DNA of 64,000 bases from Pollutimonas sp963712655 (lineage in GTDB: Bacteria; Pseudomonadota; Gammaproteobacteria; Burkholderiales; Burkholderiaceae_B), in contig CAVQIT010000008.1 of NCBI GenBank assembly GCA_963712655.1, forward strand, positions 992,001 to 1,056,000, read 5' to 3'. A model generated the notes under the pieces. The model did not search any database. It was given only the letters and a program-made list of their open reading frames with translations, and was not told the DNA's origin. Below are positions 8,921 to 18,080 of the stretch, piece after piece. Position 1 is the first letter of the stretch. Every line of letters begins with the position of its first letter. The translations under genes and the position numbers were made by a program.

Positions 8921-9031
8921 TTAGCCTCCGAGGGTCCCGCCGCGCAGGAAGGTCCACGCAATGATCGCGATCACGATAATGACCAGGACGATGGCAGTGT
9001 GGCGGTTCTTCCGGCGCTGTTCGGGTGTCAT
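8921..9031 (-). CDS. Cytochrome oxidase small assembly protein (36 aa)
   Basis: A 36-codon frame from ATG 9031 to TAA 8921-8923, 9 bp after coxA. It has a basic N-terminus (MTPEQRRKNRHT), one transmembrane helix (AIVLVIIVIAIIAWTFL) and a GC-rich tail RGGTLGG. Proteins of this length and pattern are encoded directly after coxA in many Burkholderiales and are annotated as small oxidase assembly proteins; the role is not established. It is convincing because of intact frame, position and composition. Confidence 0.85.
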   Translation of the reverse strand: MTPEQRRKNRHTAIVLVIIVIAIIAWTFLRGGTLGG

Positions 9032-9040
9032 GAGCTTGCC

Positions 9041-10659
9041 TTACTTGACGATGGGGGGAACGACAAAGGTGTGGAACGGCGCGGGCGAAGGCACCGTCCA
9101 TTCCAGCCCTGTCGCGCCTTCCCAAGGCTTGGCCGGCGCAGGTTCGCCTTGCCCGGCGTAGGAGCGCAGGATGACGAACAGGAATAGCAGCTGCGACAGG
9201 CCGAACCAGAAGGCGCCGATGGTGGCGACCTCGTTGAAGTCGGTGAACTGCGCGGCGTAGTCGGCATAGCGGCGCGGCATGCCGGCCAGGCCCAGGAAGT
9301 GCATCGGGAAGAAGGTGACGTTGAACGAGATCAGCGACGACCAGAAGTGGAGCTTGCCGCGCTTTTCGTTGTACATCGCGCCGGTCCACTTGGGCATCCA
9401 GTAGTAGGAGCCGGCGAACAGCGCGAACAGCGAACCGGCCACCAGCACGTAGTGGAAGTGGGCCACCACGTAGTAGGTGTCCTGCACCTGGATGTCGATC
9501 GGCGCCACGGCCAGGATCAGGCCGGTGAAGCCGCCCATGCGTGAACACGAAGATGAAGCCGACCGCGAACAGCATCGGGCGTTTCGAAGGTCATCGAGCC
9601 GCGCCACATGGTGGCGATCCAGTTGAAGATCTTCACGCCCGTGGGCACCGCGATCAGCATGGTCGCGTACATGAAGAACAGCTGGCCGGTCACCGGCATG
9701 CCGGTGGTGAACATGTGGTGCGCCCACACGATGAACGACAGGATGGCGATGGACGACGGTGGCGTACACCATCGAGGCGTAGCCGAACAGGCGCTTGCGG
9801 GCGAACGCCGGCACGACTGGCCGAGACGATGCCGAAGGCCGGCAAGATCATGATGTAGACCTCGGGGTGGCCGAAGAACCAGAAGATGTGCTGGTACATG
9901 CACCGGGTCGCCGCCGCCGGCGGCGTTGAAGAAGCTGGTGCCGAAGTGGCGGTCGGTCAGCATCATGGTGATGGCGCCGGCCAGCACGGGCATCACGGCG
10001 ATCAGCAGGTAGGCGGTGATCAGCCAGGTCCAGCAGAACATCGGCATCTTCATCAGCGTCATGCCGGGCGCGCGCATGTTGAGGATGGTCACGATGATGT
10101 TGATCGAGCCCATGATCGACGAGGCGCCCATGATGTGCATCGCGAAGATGCGCGAAGTCCATGCCGGGGCCCATCTGCAGCGACAGCGGCGCGTAGAGCG
10201 TCCAGCCGGCGGCGGTGGCGCCGCCCGGCATGAAGAACGAACGCCGTCAGCAGGATGGCGCCGACCGGCAGCAGCCAGAAGCTGAAGTTGTTCATGCGCG
10301 CGAAGGCCATGTCGGACGCGCCGATCTGCAGCGGGATCATCCAGTTCGCGAAGCCGACGAAGGCCGGCATGATCGCGCCGAACACCATGATCAGGCCGTG
10401 CATGGTGGTGAACTGGTTGAACAGTTCGGGGTGGAAGAACTGCAGGCCGGGCTGGAACAGCTCGGTGCGCAGCAGCAGCGCCAGCATGCCGCCTTCGATC
10501 AGCATGGTGAAGCGAAAAGATCAGGTACATCGTACCGATGTCTTTGTGGTTGGTCGCGAACAGCCAGCGCCGCCAGCCGTGTGGCTTGGCGTGTGCGTGG
10601 TCGTCGTGCGCGTGATCATCGTGCCCGGTGTGGCCGTGATCGATAGCGGTGCTGCTCAT
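9041..10659 (-). pseudogene. coxA: Cytochrome c oxidase subunit I, frameshifted as given
   Basis: The catalytic haem a/a3-CuB subunit of an aa3-type oxidase. ATG 10659 gives a histidine-rich N-terminus (DHGHTGHDDHAHDDHAH), then WLFATNHKDIGTMYL. Recognisable pieces include FNQFTTMHGLIMVFGAIMPAF (low-spin haem histidine), HIMGASSIMGSINIIVTILN, IFWFFGHPEVYIMILP (CuB histidine and cross-linked tyrosine), VWAHHMFTTGMPV (CuB histidines) and the end DTYYVVAHFHYVL, which carries the two haem-ligand histidines. At least seven breaks, mostly single extra bases (for example near 10515, 10240, 10155, 9900, 9820, 9760, 9590), interrupt it. All functional motifs are retained. Confidence 0.95.
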
Positions 10660-10789
10660 GATGGACTCCTTGCTGCTCAGTACTGCTGTCGTCGTGGCCG
10701 GGACGAAGACATCGACTCGAATACGAAACATGCATACCTGGCGCTGACGACTGCCGGCAAGACCGGGCTGCGCATTAGCGCGGCGGCCT

Positions 10790-11947
10790 TCACATCGGCG
10801 GCTGCACGACCGGATCCTTGCCCTTGCCCTGCATTGCTCCAGGCATTGCGGGTGTAGGTGATCGACGGCGGCGATTCGACGTCGATCAATTGGTGCGGAA
10901 GACGCCATGGCGGTGCCCGGACGGCCATTCAGCACGGTATGGATCTGCTCTGTCCTTGGGTGCCGAGGACGAGTGGCGTCGCCGTCGAGCGCCGGGAAAG
11001 TGCCGGGAACGCCCTTGCCGTTGGCCTGGTGGCAGGCCACGCAATTGGCAGTGTAGACCTTTTCGCCGCGGGCTATGAGTTCGTCCTGAGTCCAGACCTT
11101 GTTGGGATCGTCGGCCAGCGGCGGCCATGGCCTTCTTCTGTTCGCCGACCCACTTGTTGTAGTCGTCTTGCGACACGACCTTCACCACGATGGGCATGAA
11201 GGCGTGATCCTTGCCGCAGAGTTCGGCGCACTGGCCGCGGTAGTCGCCGATCTTTCTCGGCGCGGAACCAGGTGTCGCGCACGAAACCGGGAATGGCGTC
11301 CTGCTTGACGCCGAATGCCGGCACCATCCAGGAGTGGATCACGTCGTTGGCGGTGGTGACGATGCGCACTTTCTTGTCTACCGGCACGACCAGCGGATTG
11401 TCGACTTCGATCAGGTAGTTGTCGCCGCTTGCGGCGCGCGTGCCGGTTCGATCTGGTCGCGCGGGCGTGGCCAGGGTGGACAGGAAGTAAATGCCCTCGC
11501 CTTCGCCGTTGAGGTAGTCGTAGCCCCACTTCCACTGGTAGCCGGTGGCCTTGACGGTCAGGTCGGCGTTGGTGGTGTCTTTCATGGCCGACCACGGTCC
11601 TTGGTGGCCGGCAGCGCCATGGCGATCACGATGATGAAGGGGATGATGGTCCAGGCGACTTCGACGCCGACGATCTCGTGGAAGTTGGCCGACTTGGCGC
11701 CCCGCGACTTGCGGTGCGCCCAGATGGAATAGAACATCACCGCGAACACGGCGATGAAAATCACCAGCACAGATGATCAGCATCATCCAGTGCATCCACA
11801 TGATGTCATGCGGCGATCTGCGTAACCGCCTCGTGGTAGATTCAGCTGATTGACTTTCGGGCCGCCCGCGCTGTCATTGACCTGTGCACCAGCGGCGGCC
11901 GCCATTAGCAATGCGCCAGTGCCCAGTAACCCTCTCAACTTCTTCAT
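10790..11947 (-). pseudogene. coxB: Cytochrome c oxidase subunit II with C-terminal cytochrome c domain, frameshifted as given
   Basis: ATG 11947 starts a signal peptide (MKKLRGLLGTGALLMAAAAGAQ) followed by VNDSAGGPKVNQLNLP. The membrane helices, the VNDVIHSW-type strand before CuA, and the CuA ligand loop (CAELCGKDHAFM) are readable. After it a haem c site (NCVACHQANGKG) and VPGTFPALDG show a fused cytochrome c domain, so electrons may enter through a covalently attached haem c. The best end is TGA at 10790-10792 after NAWSNAMQGKGKDP. Frame breaks lie near 11815, 11770, 11600, 11465, 11255, 11125 and 10970. The joined length is about 385 residues. Confidence 0.9.
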
Positions 11948-12205
11948 GCTGACCTCGAAATACGACGTGTTCTGGCCAAATGTTGACTTTGATCACACAA
12001 GACGATCGTGAAAACACTGAACGAACAAACAATTATTGAACGGCAGGCTTGGAATGGAAACGCTGCAAAACACCTGCTCGAACTACCTATAGACCGCAGA
12101 ATTATAGCGAACTAGAGCTTGCAGTGGGCTGATTCAACCTGAGGGCCACGCTGGCGGCAATCAGAAGTCATGCGTGGCAGGTCAAGCTTCCACTACAATT
12201 ATTGC
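11948..12205. promoter_or_regulatory. Divergent intergenic region between coxB and the Nudix gene
   Basis: A 258-bp stretch, more AT-rich than the neighbouring genes, that must hold the promoter of the cox cluster (minus) and of the Nudix/phaM/glmU side (plus). I see no convincing operator palindrome and no additional small frame. Confidence 0.45.
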
Positions 12206-13039
12206 ATGAAAGATGCACACGCCCGAGCCATAGCGCCCGCCATAAATGCGCGTTATCAACAGCTCACCAAACGAATTCAGCAACTGCCTCTCAGCGGTTC
12301 GCGGCCCCTGACCGTGGCCGGGCGAGTCGCCGGCTGGATCACCGCGAAGGCGACCGGCCACATCGATGGATTGCCGGGCATACATGTCGAAGACGAAGCC
12401 GTGCACATTACGGCGGCGCCCCGGCAGCGCTTGCCCTTGAACGCGGTATTGGCCCAGTTGGCGATATCCCTGAAAGACACCGGCTGTCTGCGCGGATGGC
12501 GCAATGAACTGCTGGATGTGATCGGCGAAGGCCGGCATCTGGCGGTGATCGAGCGCGCCGCCATGCGGCCGCTGGGGCTGCTGACCAAGGCTGTGCATTT
12601 GAATGCATGGTCGCCCGATGGCCGGCTTTGGGTCGCGCGCCGGGCGCTCGACAAATCCACCGATCCGGGCATGTGGGATACGCTGGTGGGCGGCTTGGCC
12701 GGAGCCGGCGAAAGCATGGATACTTCCTTGTTGCGTGAAAGCAACGAGGAGGCCGGCCTGGTCGCCGGCGATATTCAGGATCGTTCGCCCTTGCGCATCA
12801 TTTTGCGCATGCATCGCCGTTTGCCGGAAGGCTATCAGGTCGAGGATGTGCTGGTCAGCGACTGCGTGCTGGCCGAATCGGTGCGGCCTCGAAATCTCGA
12901 TGGCGAGGTCAGCGAGATCCGGCTGGTGCCTGTGGACGAGCTTTGGTCCATGGTCGAAGCGGGCGAGTTCACCCGGGAAGCCGAACTGGTGATTCTGGAA
13001 GGCTTGCAAAAACGCATGCGCGAAGGACTGATTCTGTAG
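12206..13039 (+). CDS. Nudix hydrolase with N-terminal DUF4743-like domain
   Basis: 277 residues from ATG 12206 (MKDAHARAIAPAINARY); a longer in-frame start at 12170 lacks support. The N-terminal ~120 residues match the DUF4743-like domain seen in Tnr3-type Nudix proteins. The Nudix domain follows, with a perfect signature starting at GGLAGAGE and ending RESNEEAGL (G-x5-E-x7-REUxEExGU). Nudix enzymes hydrolyse nucleoside diphosphates linked to another moiety; the Tnr3-type group is linked with damaged thiamine diphosphate in some organisms. The substrate here is unknown. It is separately transcribed from phaM (about 150 bp gap). Confidence 0.85.
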   Translation: MKDAHARAIAPAINARYQQLTKRIQQLPLSGSRPLTVAGRVAGWITAKATGHIDGLPGIHVEDEAVHITAAPRQRLPLNAVLAQLAISLKDTGCLRGWRNELLDVIGEGRHLAVIERAAMRPLGLLTKAVHLNAWSPDGRLWVARRALDKSTDPGMWDTLVGGLAGAGESMDTSLLRESNEEAGLVAGDIQDRSPLRIILRMHRRLPEGYQVEDVLVSDCVLAESVRPRNLDGEVSEIRLVPVDELWSMVEAGEFTREAELVILEGLQKRMREGLIL

Positions 13040-13189
13040 TCCGCGCGAAAGCTCGCCCAAGCGAGGCCGATTGCAGCCCCAGGCTGGAGGCCTTGATTAG
13101 ACGGCGGCCCGGCTTCAGTTTAAGCTAACGTCAGCCCGGCAAGTGCGATCAAGCCGGGTTCCACACGATTGTGCTCAAGGAGAGCCGCC

Positions 13190-13896
13190 ATGGTTACTCA
13201 AAATACCAATCCCTTCGTCTTGCCGGGTTTCGGTCAAAGCGGCGATATGGCCCAGAATCCCATGCTGGCCAGCATGGAAATGATGCGTCAGGCCTGGCAA
13301 GGGCTGGCCGGCTCGGGCGGCCTGGATCAGGCGGCCATGATGACCCCCATGTCGATCGAAGACCTGGAGCGCCGCATCGGCGATCTGCGCGCCGTCGAAA
13401 ACTGGCTGCGCATGAATTTATCAATGCTGTCGAGCACCATACAGGGGCTGGAAGTACAGCGTTCCACGATAGCCACGCTTAAAACATTCATGGCATCGGC
13501 GCCCGATGGGCGCTCACCCTGGAGGCGGCGTTGGGCGTGAAGCCGGCGCCGTCCTCCGCCGGCCGGGCCGAGCCGGCAGCGGCCGCGCCCGCTGAAGATG
13601 CCGCCGCGGGTGCGGCGGCGGCGGGCGAGGCCTATGCGGCCAACGCCTCCACGGCGGCGCAGGGCTGGTGGGATATGGTGCAAAAGCAGTTCGATAGCCT
13701 GGCGGCCGCTACGGCGGCTACGTTGCAGGGCGCCGAAGCTGCCGCGCAACAGGCATCGGCCGGGGTGTCGGCCAATTCCACCCTGGGCAAGACGCCCGCA
13801 AGGAAAACAGCTGGCTCGGCCTCCGCGGCGCCCGCCAAGTCCGCAGCCAGGAAAGCCGCGCCGCGCAAGCGGGCGCCGGCGGCCCGCAAACCATGA
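13190..13896 (+). pseudogene. phaM: PhaM-family polyhydroxyalkanoate granule regulator, one frameshift as given
   Basis: ATG 13190 follows a good AAGGAG site (13178-13183). The first ~105 residues contain PNPFVLPGF-like and MEMMRQAWQGL segments and the PhaM signature EDLERRIGDLRAVENWLRMNLSM with QGLEVQRSTIATLK. The alanine/lysine-rich C-terminal tail (KPAPSSAGR, many AAPAK and RKAAPRKR units) is in the next frame from about 13505. One base change near 13500 joins them to about 235 residues. In Ralstonia PhaM activates PHA synthase and tethers granules to the nucleoid through such a basic tail. The break is probably a sequence error. Confidence 0.8.
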
Positions 13897-13924
13897 TTTC
13901 TCATTTCCCTTATCAAGTTATTCC

Positions 13925-15298
13925 ATGTTGAATATTGTTATTCTGGCCGCCGGTCTTGGCAAACGCATGCAGTCCGATCTGCCTAAAGTCTTGCATCCTC
14001 TGGCAGGCAAGCCCATGCTGGCGCATGTGCTGGACAATGCCCGCCTCCTGGGTCCGGACCGCATCGTGGTCGTGGTCGGGCATGGCGCCGATCGCGTCAA
14101 GGAAGCCTTTGCCGGCCAGGCCGACCTGCAATTCGTGTCGCAGGTTCCACAGCAAGGCACAGGCCATGCGGTGCAACAGGCGGCTCCCTTGCTGCTAGAA
14201 GGCCAGCCCGGGCAAGACGCTACCTTGGTGCTGTATGGCGACGTGCCCCTGGTGCAGGCCGAAACCCTGCGGCGCTTGCTCGATGCGCGCGGCCAGGGCC
14301 TGGCCGTGCTTACCGAAACGCTGGCCGATCCCGGCGGCTACGGACGCATTGTGCGCAACGCTAACGGCGAGGTGCTGCGTATCGTCGAGCACAAAGATGC
14401 GACGGCCGATGAGCGCGCCATTACCGAGGTCAATACCGGCATCCTGGCGGCGCCCACCGGAAATCTGAAAGACTGGCTTTTGCGCATCGACAACAAGAAC
14501 GCCCAAGGCGAGTATTACCTTACCGATGTGGTGGGCTTGTCCGTGCAGGACGGCGTGCCGGTGCAGGCGGCGCAACCTTCCGATTCCTGGGAAACGCTGG
14601 GCGTCAACAGCCGCGTCCAGCAGGCGCAGCTCGAACGCAGTTGGCAGGGCGAGCAGGCGCGCCGCCTGCTGGAGCAAGGCGTAACGCTTGCCGATCCGGC
14701 CCGTTTCGATTTGCGCGGCTCCCTGGCCTGCGGACGCGATGTCTTCATTGATGTGGGCTGCGTCTTCGAGGGGCGGGTCGAGCTGGCCGACGGCGTTCGC
14801 ATCGGGCCGCATTGCGTTATTAAAGACACCGTCATAGGCGCGGGTACTCGGGTCGAGGCCTTCAGCCACCTACAAGAGGCGAAAATTGCCGACCAGGCCA
14901 GCATAGGGCCTTATGCGCGCTTGCGGCCCGGGGCCGATATCGGCCCGCAAGCCCATGTGGGCAACTTTGTGGAAATCAAGAAAAGCCGGCTCGGGCAGGG
15001 TTCCAAGGCCAGCCATTTGGCCTATATCGGCGATGCCCAAGTGGGCGCGCGCGTAAATATAGGCGCGGGTACCATTACCTGCAACTACGATGGCGTGAAC
15101 AAGTTCCAGACCATCATCGAAGACGACGCCTTTATCGGCTCGGACAGCCAACTGGTGGCCCCGGTAAGGGTAGGCCAGGGCGCTACGCTGGGGGCGGGCA
15201 CGACGCTGACGCGCGATGCGCCGCCCGATACGTTGACAATTTCGCGCGCGCGTCAGACCACCGTCGAGGGCTGGCGCCGACCTGTCAAGAAATCGTGA
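13925..15298 (+). CDS. glmU: Bifunctional N-acetylglucosamine-1-phosphate uridyltransferase / glucosamine-1-phosphate acetyltransferase
   Basis: 457 residues from ATG 13925. The N-terminal uridyltransferase domain has the nucleotide loop LAAGLGKRMQSDLPKVLH, the GTGHAVQ and YGDVPL motifs and EVNTGI. The C-terminal left-handed beta-helix acetyltransferase carries the hexapeptide repeats, the conserved RLRPGADIG, NFVEIKKS, HLAYIGDA and NCDYDG-type segment (NYDGVNKFQTIIEDDAFIGSD). It makes UDP-GlcNAc for peptidoglycan and LPS in the cytoplasm. The length and motifs are normal and the frame is intact. Its TGA stop overlaps the GTG start of the following transporter gene. Confidence 0.97.
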   Translation: MLNIVILAAGLGKRMQSDLPKVLHPLAGKPMLAHVLDNARLLGPDRIVVVVGHGADRVKEAFAGQADLQFVSQVPQQGTGHAVQQAAPLLLEGQPGQDATLVLYGDVPLVQAETLRRLLDARGQGLAVLTETLADPGGYGRIVRNANGEVLRIVEHKDATADERAITEVNTGILAAPTGNLKDWLLRIDNKNAQGEYYLTDVVGLSVQDGVPVQAAQPSDSWETLGVNSRVQQAQLERSWQGEQARRLLEQGVTLADPARFDLRGSLACGRDVFIDVGCVFEGRVELADGVRIGPHCVIKDTVIGAGTRVEAFSHLQEAKIADQASIGPYARLRPGADIGPQAHVGNFVEIKKSRLGQGSKASHLAYIGDAQVGARVNIGAGTITCNYDGVNKFQTIIEDDAFIGSDSQLVAPVRVGQGATLGAGTTLTRDAPPDTLTISRARQTTVEGWRRPVKKS

Positions 15299-16692
15299 GC
15301 GGGCTCGACACGATACCTCCATCCGTCGAGAAATCCGCCGGGTATGATGGTCTGCCCGTCCCCAGGCGCCATTGGGCGGTGGCCACCGTCCTGATCGGCA
15401 TCAGCCTGGCAGTGCTCGACAGCACCATTGCCAACGTGGCGCTGCCCGCCATCGCGGTCGACTTGCATACGTCGCCCGCCGCCGCCGTCTGGATTATCAA
15501 CGCTTACAACCTGGCGGTGGTGGTCATGCTGTTGCCCATGTCGGCCATTGCCGAGCGCATCGGGTTTCGGCGCGTATTCACCTTCGGGCTGATCCTGTTC
15601 ACGGCGGCGTCCCTGGGTTGCGCGCTGGCCGGAACACTGACGGCGCTGACTCTGGCTCGCGTCGGGCAGGGCATCGGCGCGGCCACGATCATGTGTCTGA
15701 TCGGCGGGATGGTGCGCAATATCTATCCGCTCAGCAAGCTGGGCCGGGGCATGAGTGTGAACGCCACCACAGTGGCGATCATGTCGGTGCTGGGGCCGAC
15801 CATTGGATCGGCCATTCTGACGGTAGCGCCGTGGCCCTGGATCTTTGCCGTTAACCTGCCTTTCGGGCTGCTGGCGCTGTTCGGCATCCGTCATCTGCCC
15901 GATATGCCGCGCAATAATGTGCGTTTCGACTGGCTGAGCGCCCTGATGTGCATGGTGGTGTTGGGCGTCTTCATTACCGGCGTCGACTATCTGGCGCAAG
16001 ACGTCCTGCGCGCGCTTGGTCTGATTCTGATTGCCGCGGTGACCGGCTTTCTCATGCTGCGCCGCGTGCGGGGCCAGCCCGCGCCGCTGGTACCGGTGGA
16101 CCTGCTGCGCATCAAGCCGCTGGCCTTCGCGGTGGCGGCGTCGGCCTGCACTTTTGCGGCGCAGATGGCGGCCTATGTGTCCCTGCCTTTTTATTTCCAG
16201 CAAGTGCTGGGCCGGCCGTATCTGGAAATCGGCCTGCTGATGGGGGCGTGGCCGATCGGCACGGCCGTCATTGCACCGCTGGCCGGCCGCCTGTCCGACC
16301 GCTATTCCGTTGCCGTGCTGAGCGGCCTGGGCGCGGGTGCCATGGTGGTCGGCCTGTGCTGGCTGGCGCTCTTGCCCACGCATGCATCCAATGCGTGGAT
16401 CATGGTGGGCATGCTGTCCTGCGGCATCGGCTTTGGTTTCTTCCAGACGCCGAACAATCGCGCGATGCTCAGTTTGGCGCCTCGCAGCCGCAGCGGCGCG
16501 GCCGGCGGCCTGCTGGCCACCACGCGCGTCTTCGGGCAGAGTTTCGGCACCGCCTTGGTCGCCATCGCGTTCGGCTTGAGTGTGGGACACGGGCCTACCC
16601 TGGCGCTGGCTTTCGGCGCCGCCTGCGCCGCGCTCGCGGTCATGGTCAATACCGTTCGCTTCAACAAGATGAAGCATGCGTCGCCGTTGTAG
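15295..16692 (+). CDS. DHA2-family MFS multidrug efflux transporter (copy 1)
   Basis: 465 residues from GTG 15295, which overlaps the glmU stop (GTGA), so it is probably co-translated. It shows the 14-helix DHA2 pattern: helix 1 with VLDSTIANVALP, the loop motif GFRRVFTFG, motif C (VLGPTIGSAIL followed by PWPWIFAVNLPFG), a long middle section, and GFGFFQTPNNRAM with ARTRVFGQSFGTAL-like ending. It exports drugs or metabolites by proton antiport across the inner membrane; the substrate is unknown. The next gene is a clear paralogue with the same motifs. Confidence 0.92.
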   Translation: MSGLDTIPPSVEKSAGYDGLPVPRRHWAVATVLIGISLAVLDSTIANVALPAIAVDLHTSPAAAVWIINAYNLAVVVMLLPMSAIAERIGFRRVFTFGLILFTAASLGCALAGTLTALTLARVGQGIGAATIMCLIGGMVRNIYPLSKLGRGMSVNATTVAIMSVLGPTIGSAILTVAPWPWIFAVNLPFGLLALFGIRHLPDMPRNNVRFDWLSALMCMVVLGVFITGVDYLAQDVLRALGLILIAAVTGFLMLRRVRGQPAPLVPVDLLRIKPLAFAVAASACTFAAQMAAYVSLPFYFQQVLGRPYLEIGLLMGAWPIGTAVIAPLAGRLSDRYSVAVLSGLGAGAMVVGLCWLALLPTHASNAWIMVGMLSCGIGFGFFQTPNNRAMLSLAPRSRSGAAGGLLATTRVFGQSFGTALVAIAFGLSVGHGPTLALAFGAACAALAVMVNTVRFNKMKHASPL

Positions 16693-16704
16693 CGGGAATT
16701 TATA

Positions 16705-18072
16705 ATGAGCAATGCAAGCCTGCCCGACGGCCTGGACACGCCTCAACGCCATTGGGCGGCGCTGGGATTGATGCTGGCCATCGCCATTACCGTGCTGGAT
16801 TCCAGCATGGCCAATGTGGCCCTGCCGGCCATTGCCAAGCAGTTGCAAATCGATCCCGCCGCTGTGGTGTGGGTGGTCATTGCCTATAACCTGACCGTGG
16901 TGGTGTCTTTGCTGCCCTTGTCGGCCGTCGCCGAGCGCATCGGTTTTCGCCGCATGTTCACCATTGGAACGACCTTGTTCATGCTGGCGTCGATTGCCTC
17001 GGCCTTGTCGATGTCGCTGGCCACGCTGATCGCGGCCCGCGTGGGACAGGGCGTGGGCTCGGCCATGCTGATGTGCTTGTTTGGCGGCCTGGTGCGCAAT
17101 ATTTATCCCTTGAACAAGCTGGGCAAGGGAATAAGCCTGAACGCCATGATAGTGGGACTGATGGCGGTGCTGGGTCCCACGATAGGCGCCTTTATCCTGC
17201 AGTTGGCCTCATGGCCGTGGATATTCCTGGTGAACATTCCGGTGTGCACGGCAACCTACTTCTGCATTCGTTTTTTCCCCGAAGTGCCGCGCAATCGCAG
17301 CCGTTTCGATTGGGTGGCCTGCATGCTCAGCATACCGGCATTCGGGCTGTCCATTGTCGGGCTCGATGCCGTGGCCAAGGATCCGTTGCGGGCCGCTTTA
17401 TGCCTGATACTGGCCGGATTGGCCGGCTGGGCGCTGGTGCGCCGTTCGCGCGGCCAGATTGCGCCTATCGTGCCTATCGATTTATTGCGCATTACTCCCA
17501 TTGCCTTTGCGGTGGGCGCATCGGCGTTTTCGTTTGCCGCGCAGATGGCGGCGTTCGTGTCCTTGCCTTTCTATTTTCACCAGGAGCTGCATTATTCCTA
17601 CGGCGAGGTCGGTGTATTGCTGGGTTCCTGGTCAGTCGGGGTTGCGGTCATGGCCCCGGTCGCGGGCTATTTGTCCGACCGGTTTTCGATTGCGGTGCTG
17701 TGCGGCATCGGGGCGGCGGGGATCGCTGTAGGCATGTTCTGGGTGGTCATGCTGCCCGCCGGCACGGCTTTTGCCTGGTTGATGGCGGCGATGCTTATGG
17801 GCGGCGTAGGCTTCGGTTTTTTCCAGACGCCCAATAACAAGGCCTTGCTGGCCGGAGCGCCCAGGCACCGCAGCGGCGCGGCCGGCGGCATGCAGGCTAC
17901 AACGCGAGTCTTTGGGCAAAGCTTCGGCACAGCGCTGGTGGGGATTGCGTTTCATATCAGCGAGAGCGGCGGCGCCGTGCTGGGGCTGGCGGTCGCCATT
18001 GTTTGCGCGCTGGTTGCGGTGGCGATCAATGTTGCGCGCTATTTGAATCCAGCGATTGACTTGGAGCTTTAA
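16705..18072 (+). CDS. DHA2-family MFS multidrug efflux transporter (copy 2)
   Basis: 455 residues from ATG 16705, 12 bp after copy 1. It mirrors copy 1 along its length: HWAALGLMLAIAITVLDSSMANVALPAI, ERIGFRRMFTIG, VRNIYPLNKLGKG, VLGPTIGAFIL with PWIFLVNIP, RSRFDWVACM, AQMAAFVSLPFYF and GFGFFQTPNNKALLAGAPRHRSGAAGG. The pair arose by tandem duplication of an exporter gene and has since diverged. No outer-membrane or membrane-fusion partner is next to them, so they probably act as single inner-membrane pumps. Confidence 0.92.
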   Translation: MSNASLPDGLDTPQRHWAALGLMLAIAITVLDSSMANVALPAIAKQLQIDPAAVVWVVIAYNLTVVVSLLPLSAVAERIGFRRMFTIGTTLFMLASIASALSMSLATLIAARVGQGVGSAMLMCLFGGLVRNIYPLNKLGKGISLNAMIVGLMAVLGPTIGAFILQLASWPWIFLVNIPVCTATYFCIRFFPEVPRNRSRFDWVACMLSIPAFGLSIVGLDAVAKDPLRAALCLILAGLAGWALVRRSRGQIAPIVPIDLLRITPIAFAVGASAFSFAAQMAAFVSLPFYFHQELHYSYGEVGVLLGSWSVGVAVMAPVAGYLSDRFSIAVLCGIGAAGIAVGMFWVVMLPAGTAFAWLMAAMLMGGVGFGFFQTPNNKALLAGAPRHRSGAAGGMQATTRVFGQSFGTALVGIAFHISESGGAVLGLAVAIVCALVAVAINVARYLNPAIDLEL

Positions 18073-18080
18073 AAAACGCC

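Noticed and set aside
15253..16848. A 531-codon minus-strand frame opposite the first DHA2 transporter
   Set aside because: Shadow frame with repetitive Gln/His/Arg content; the plus strand encodes a clear 14-helix transporter.
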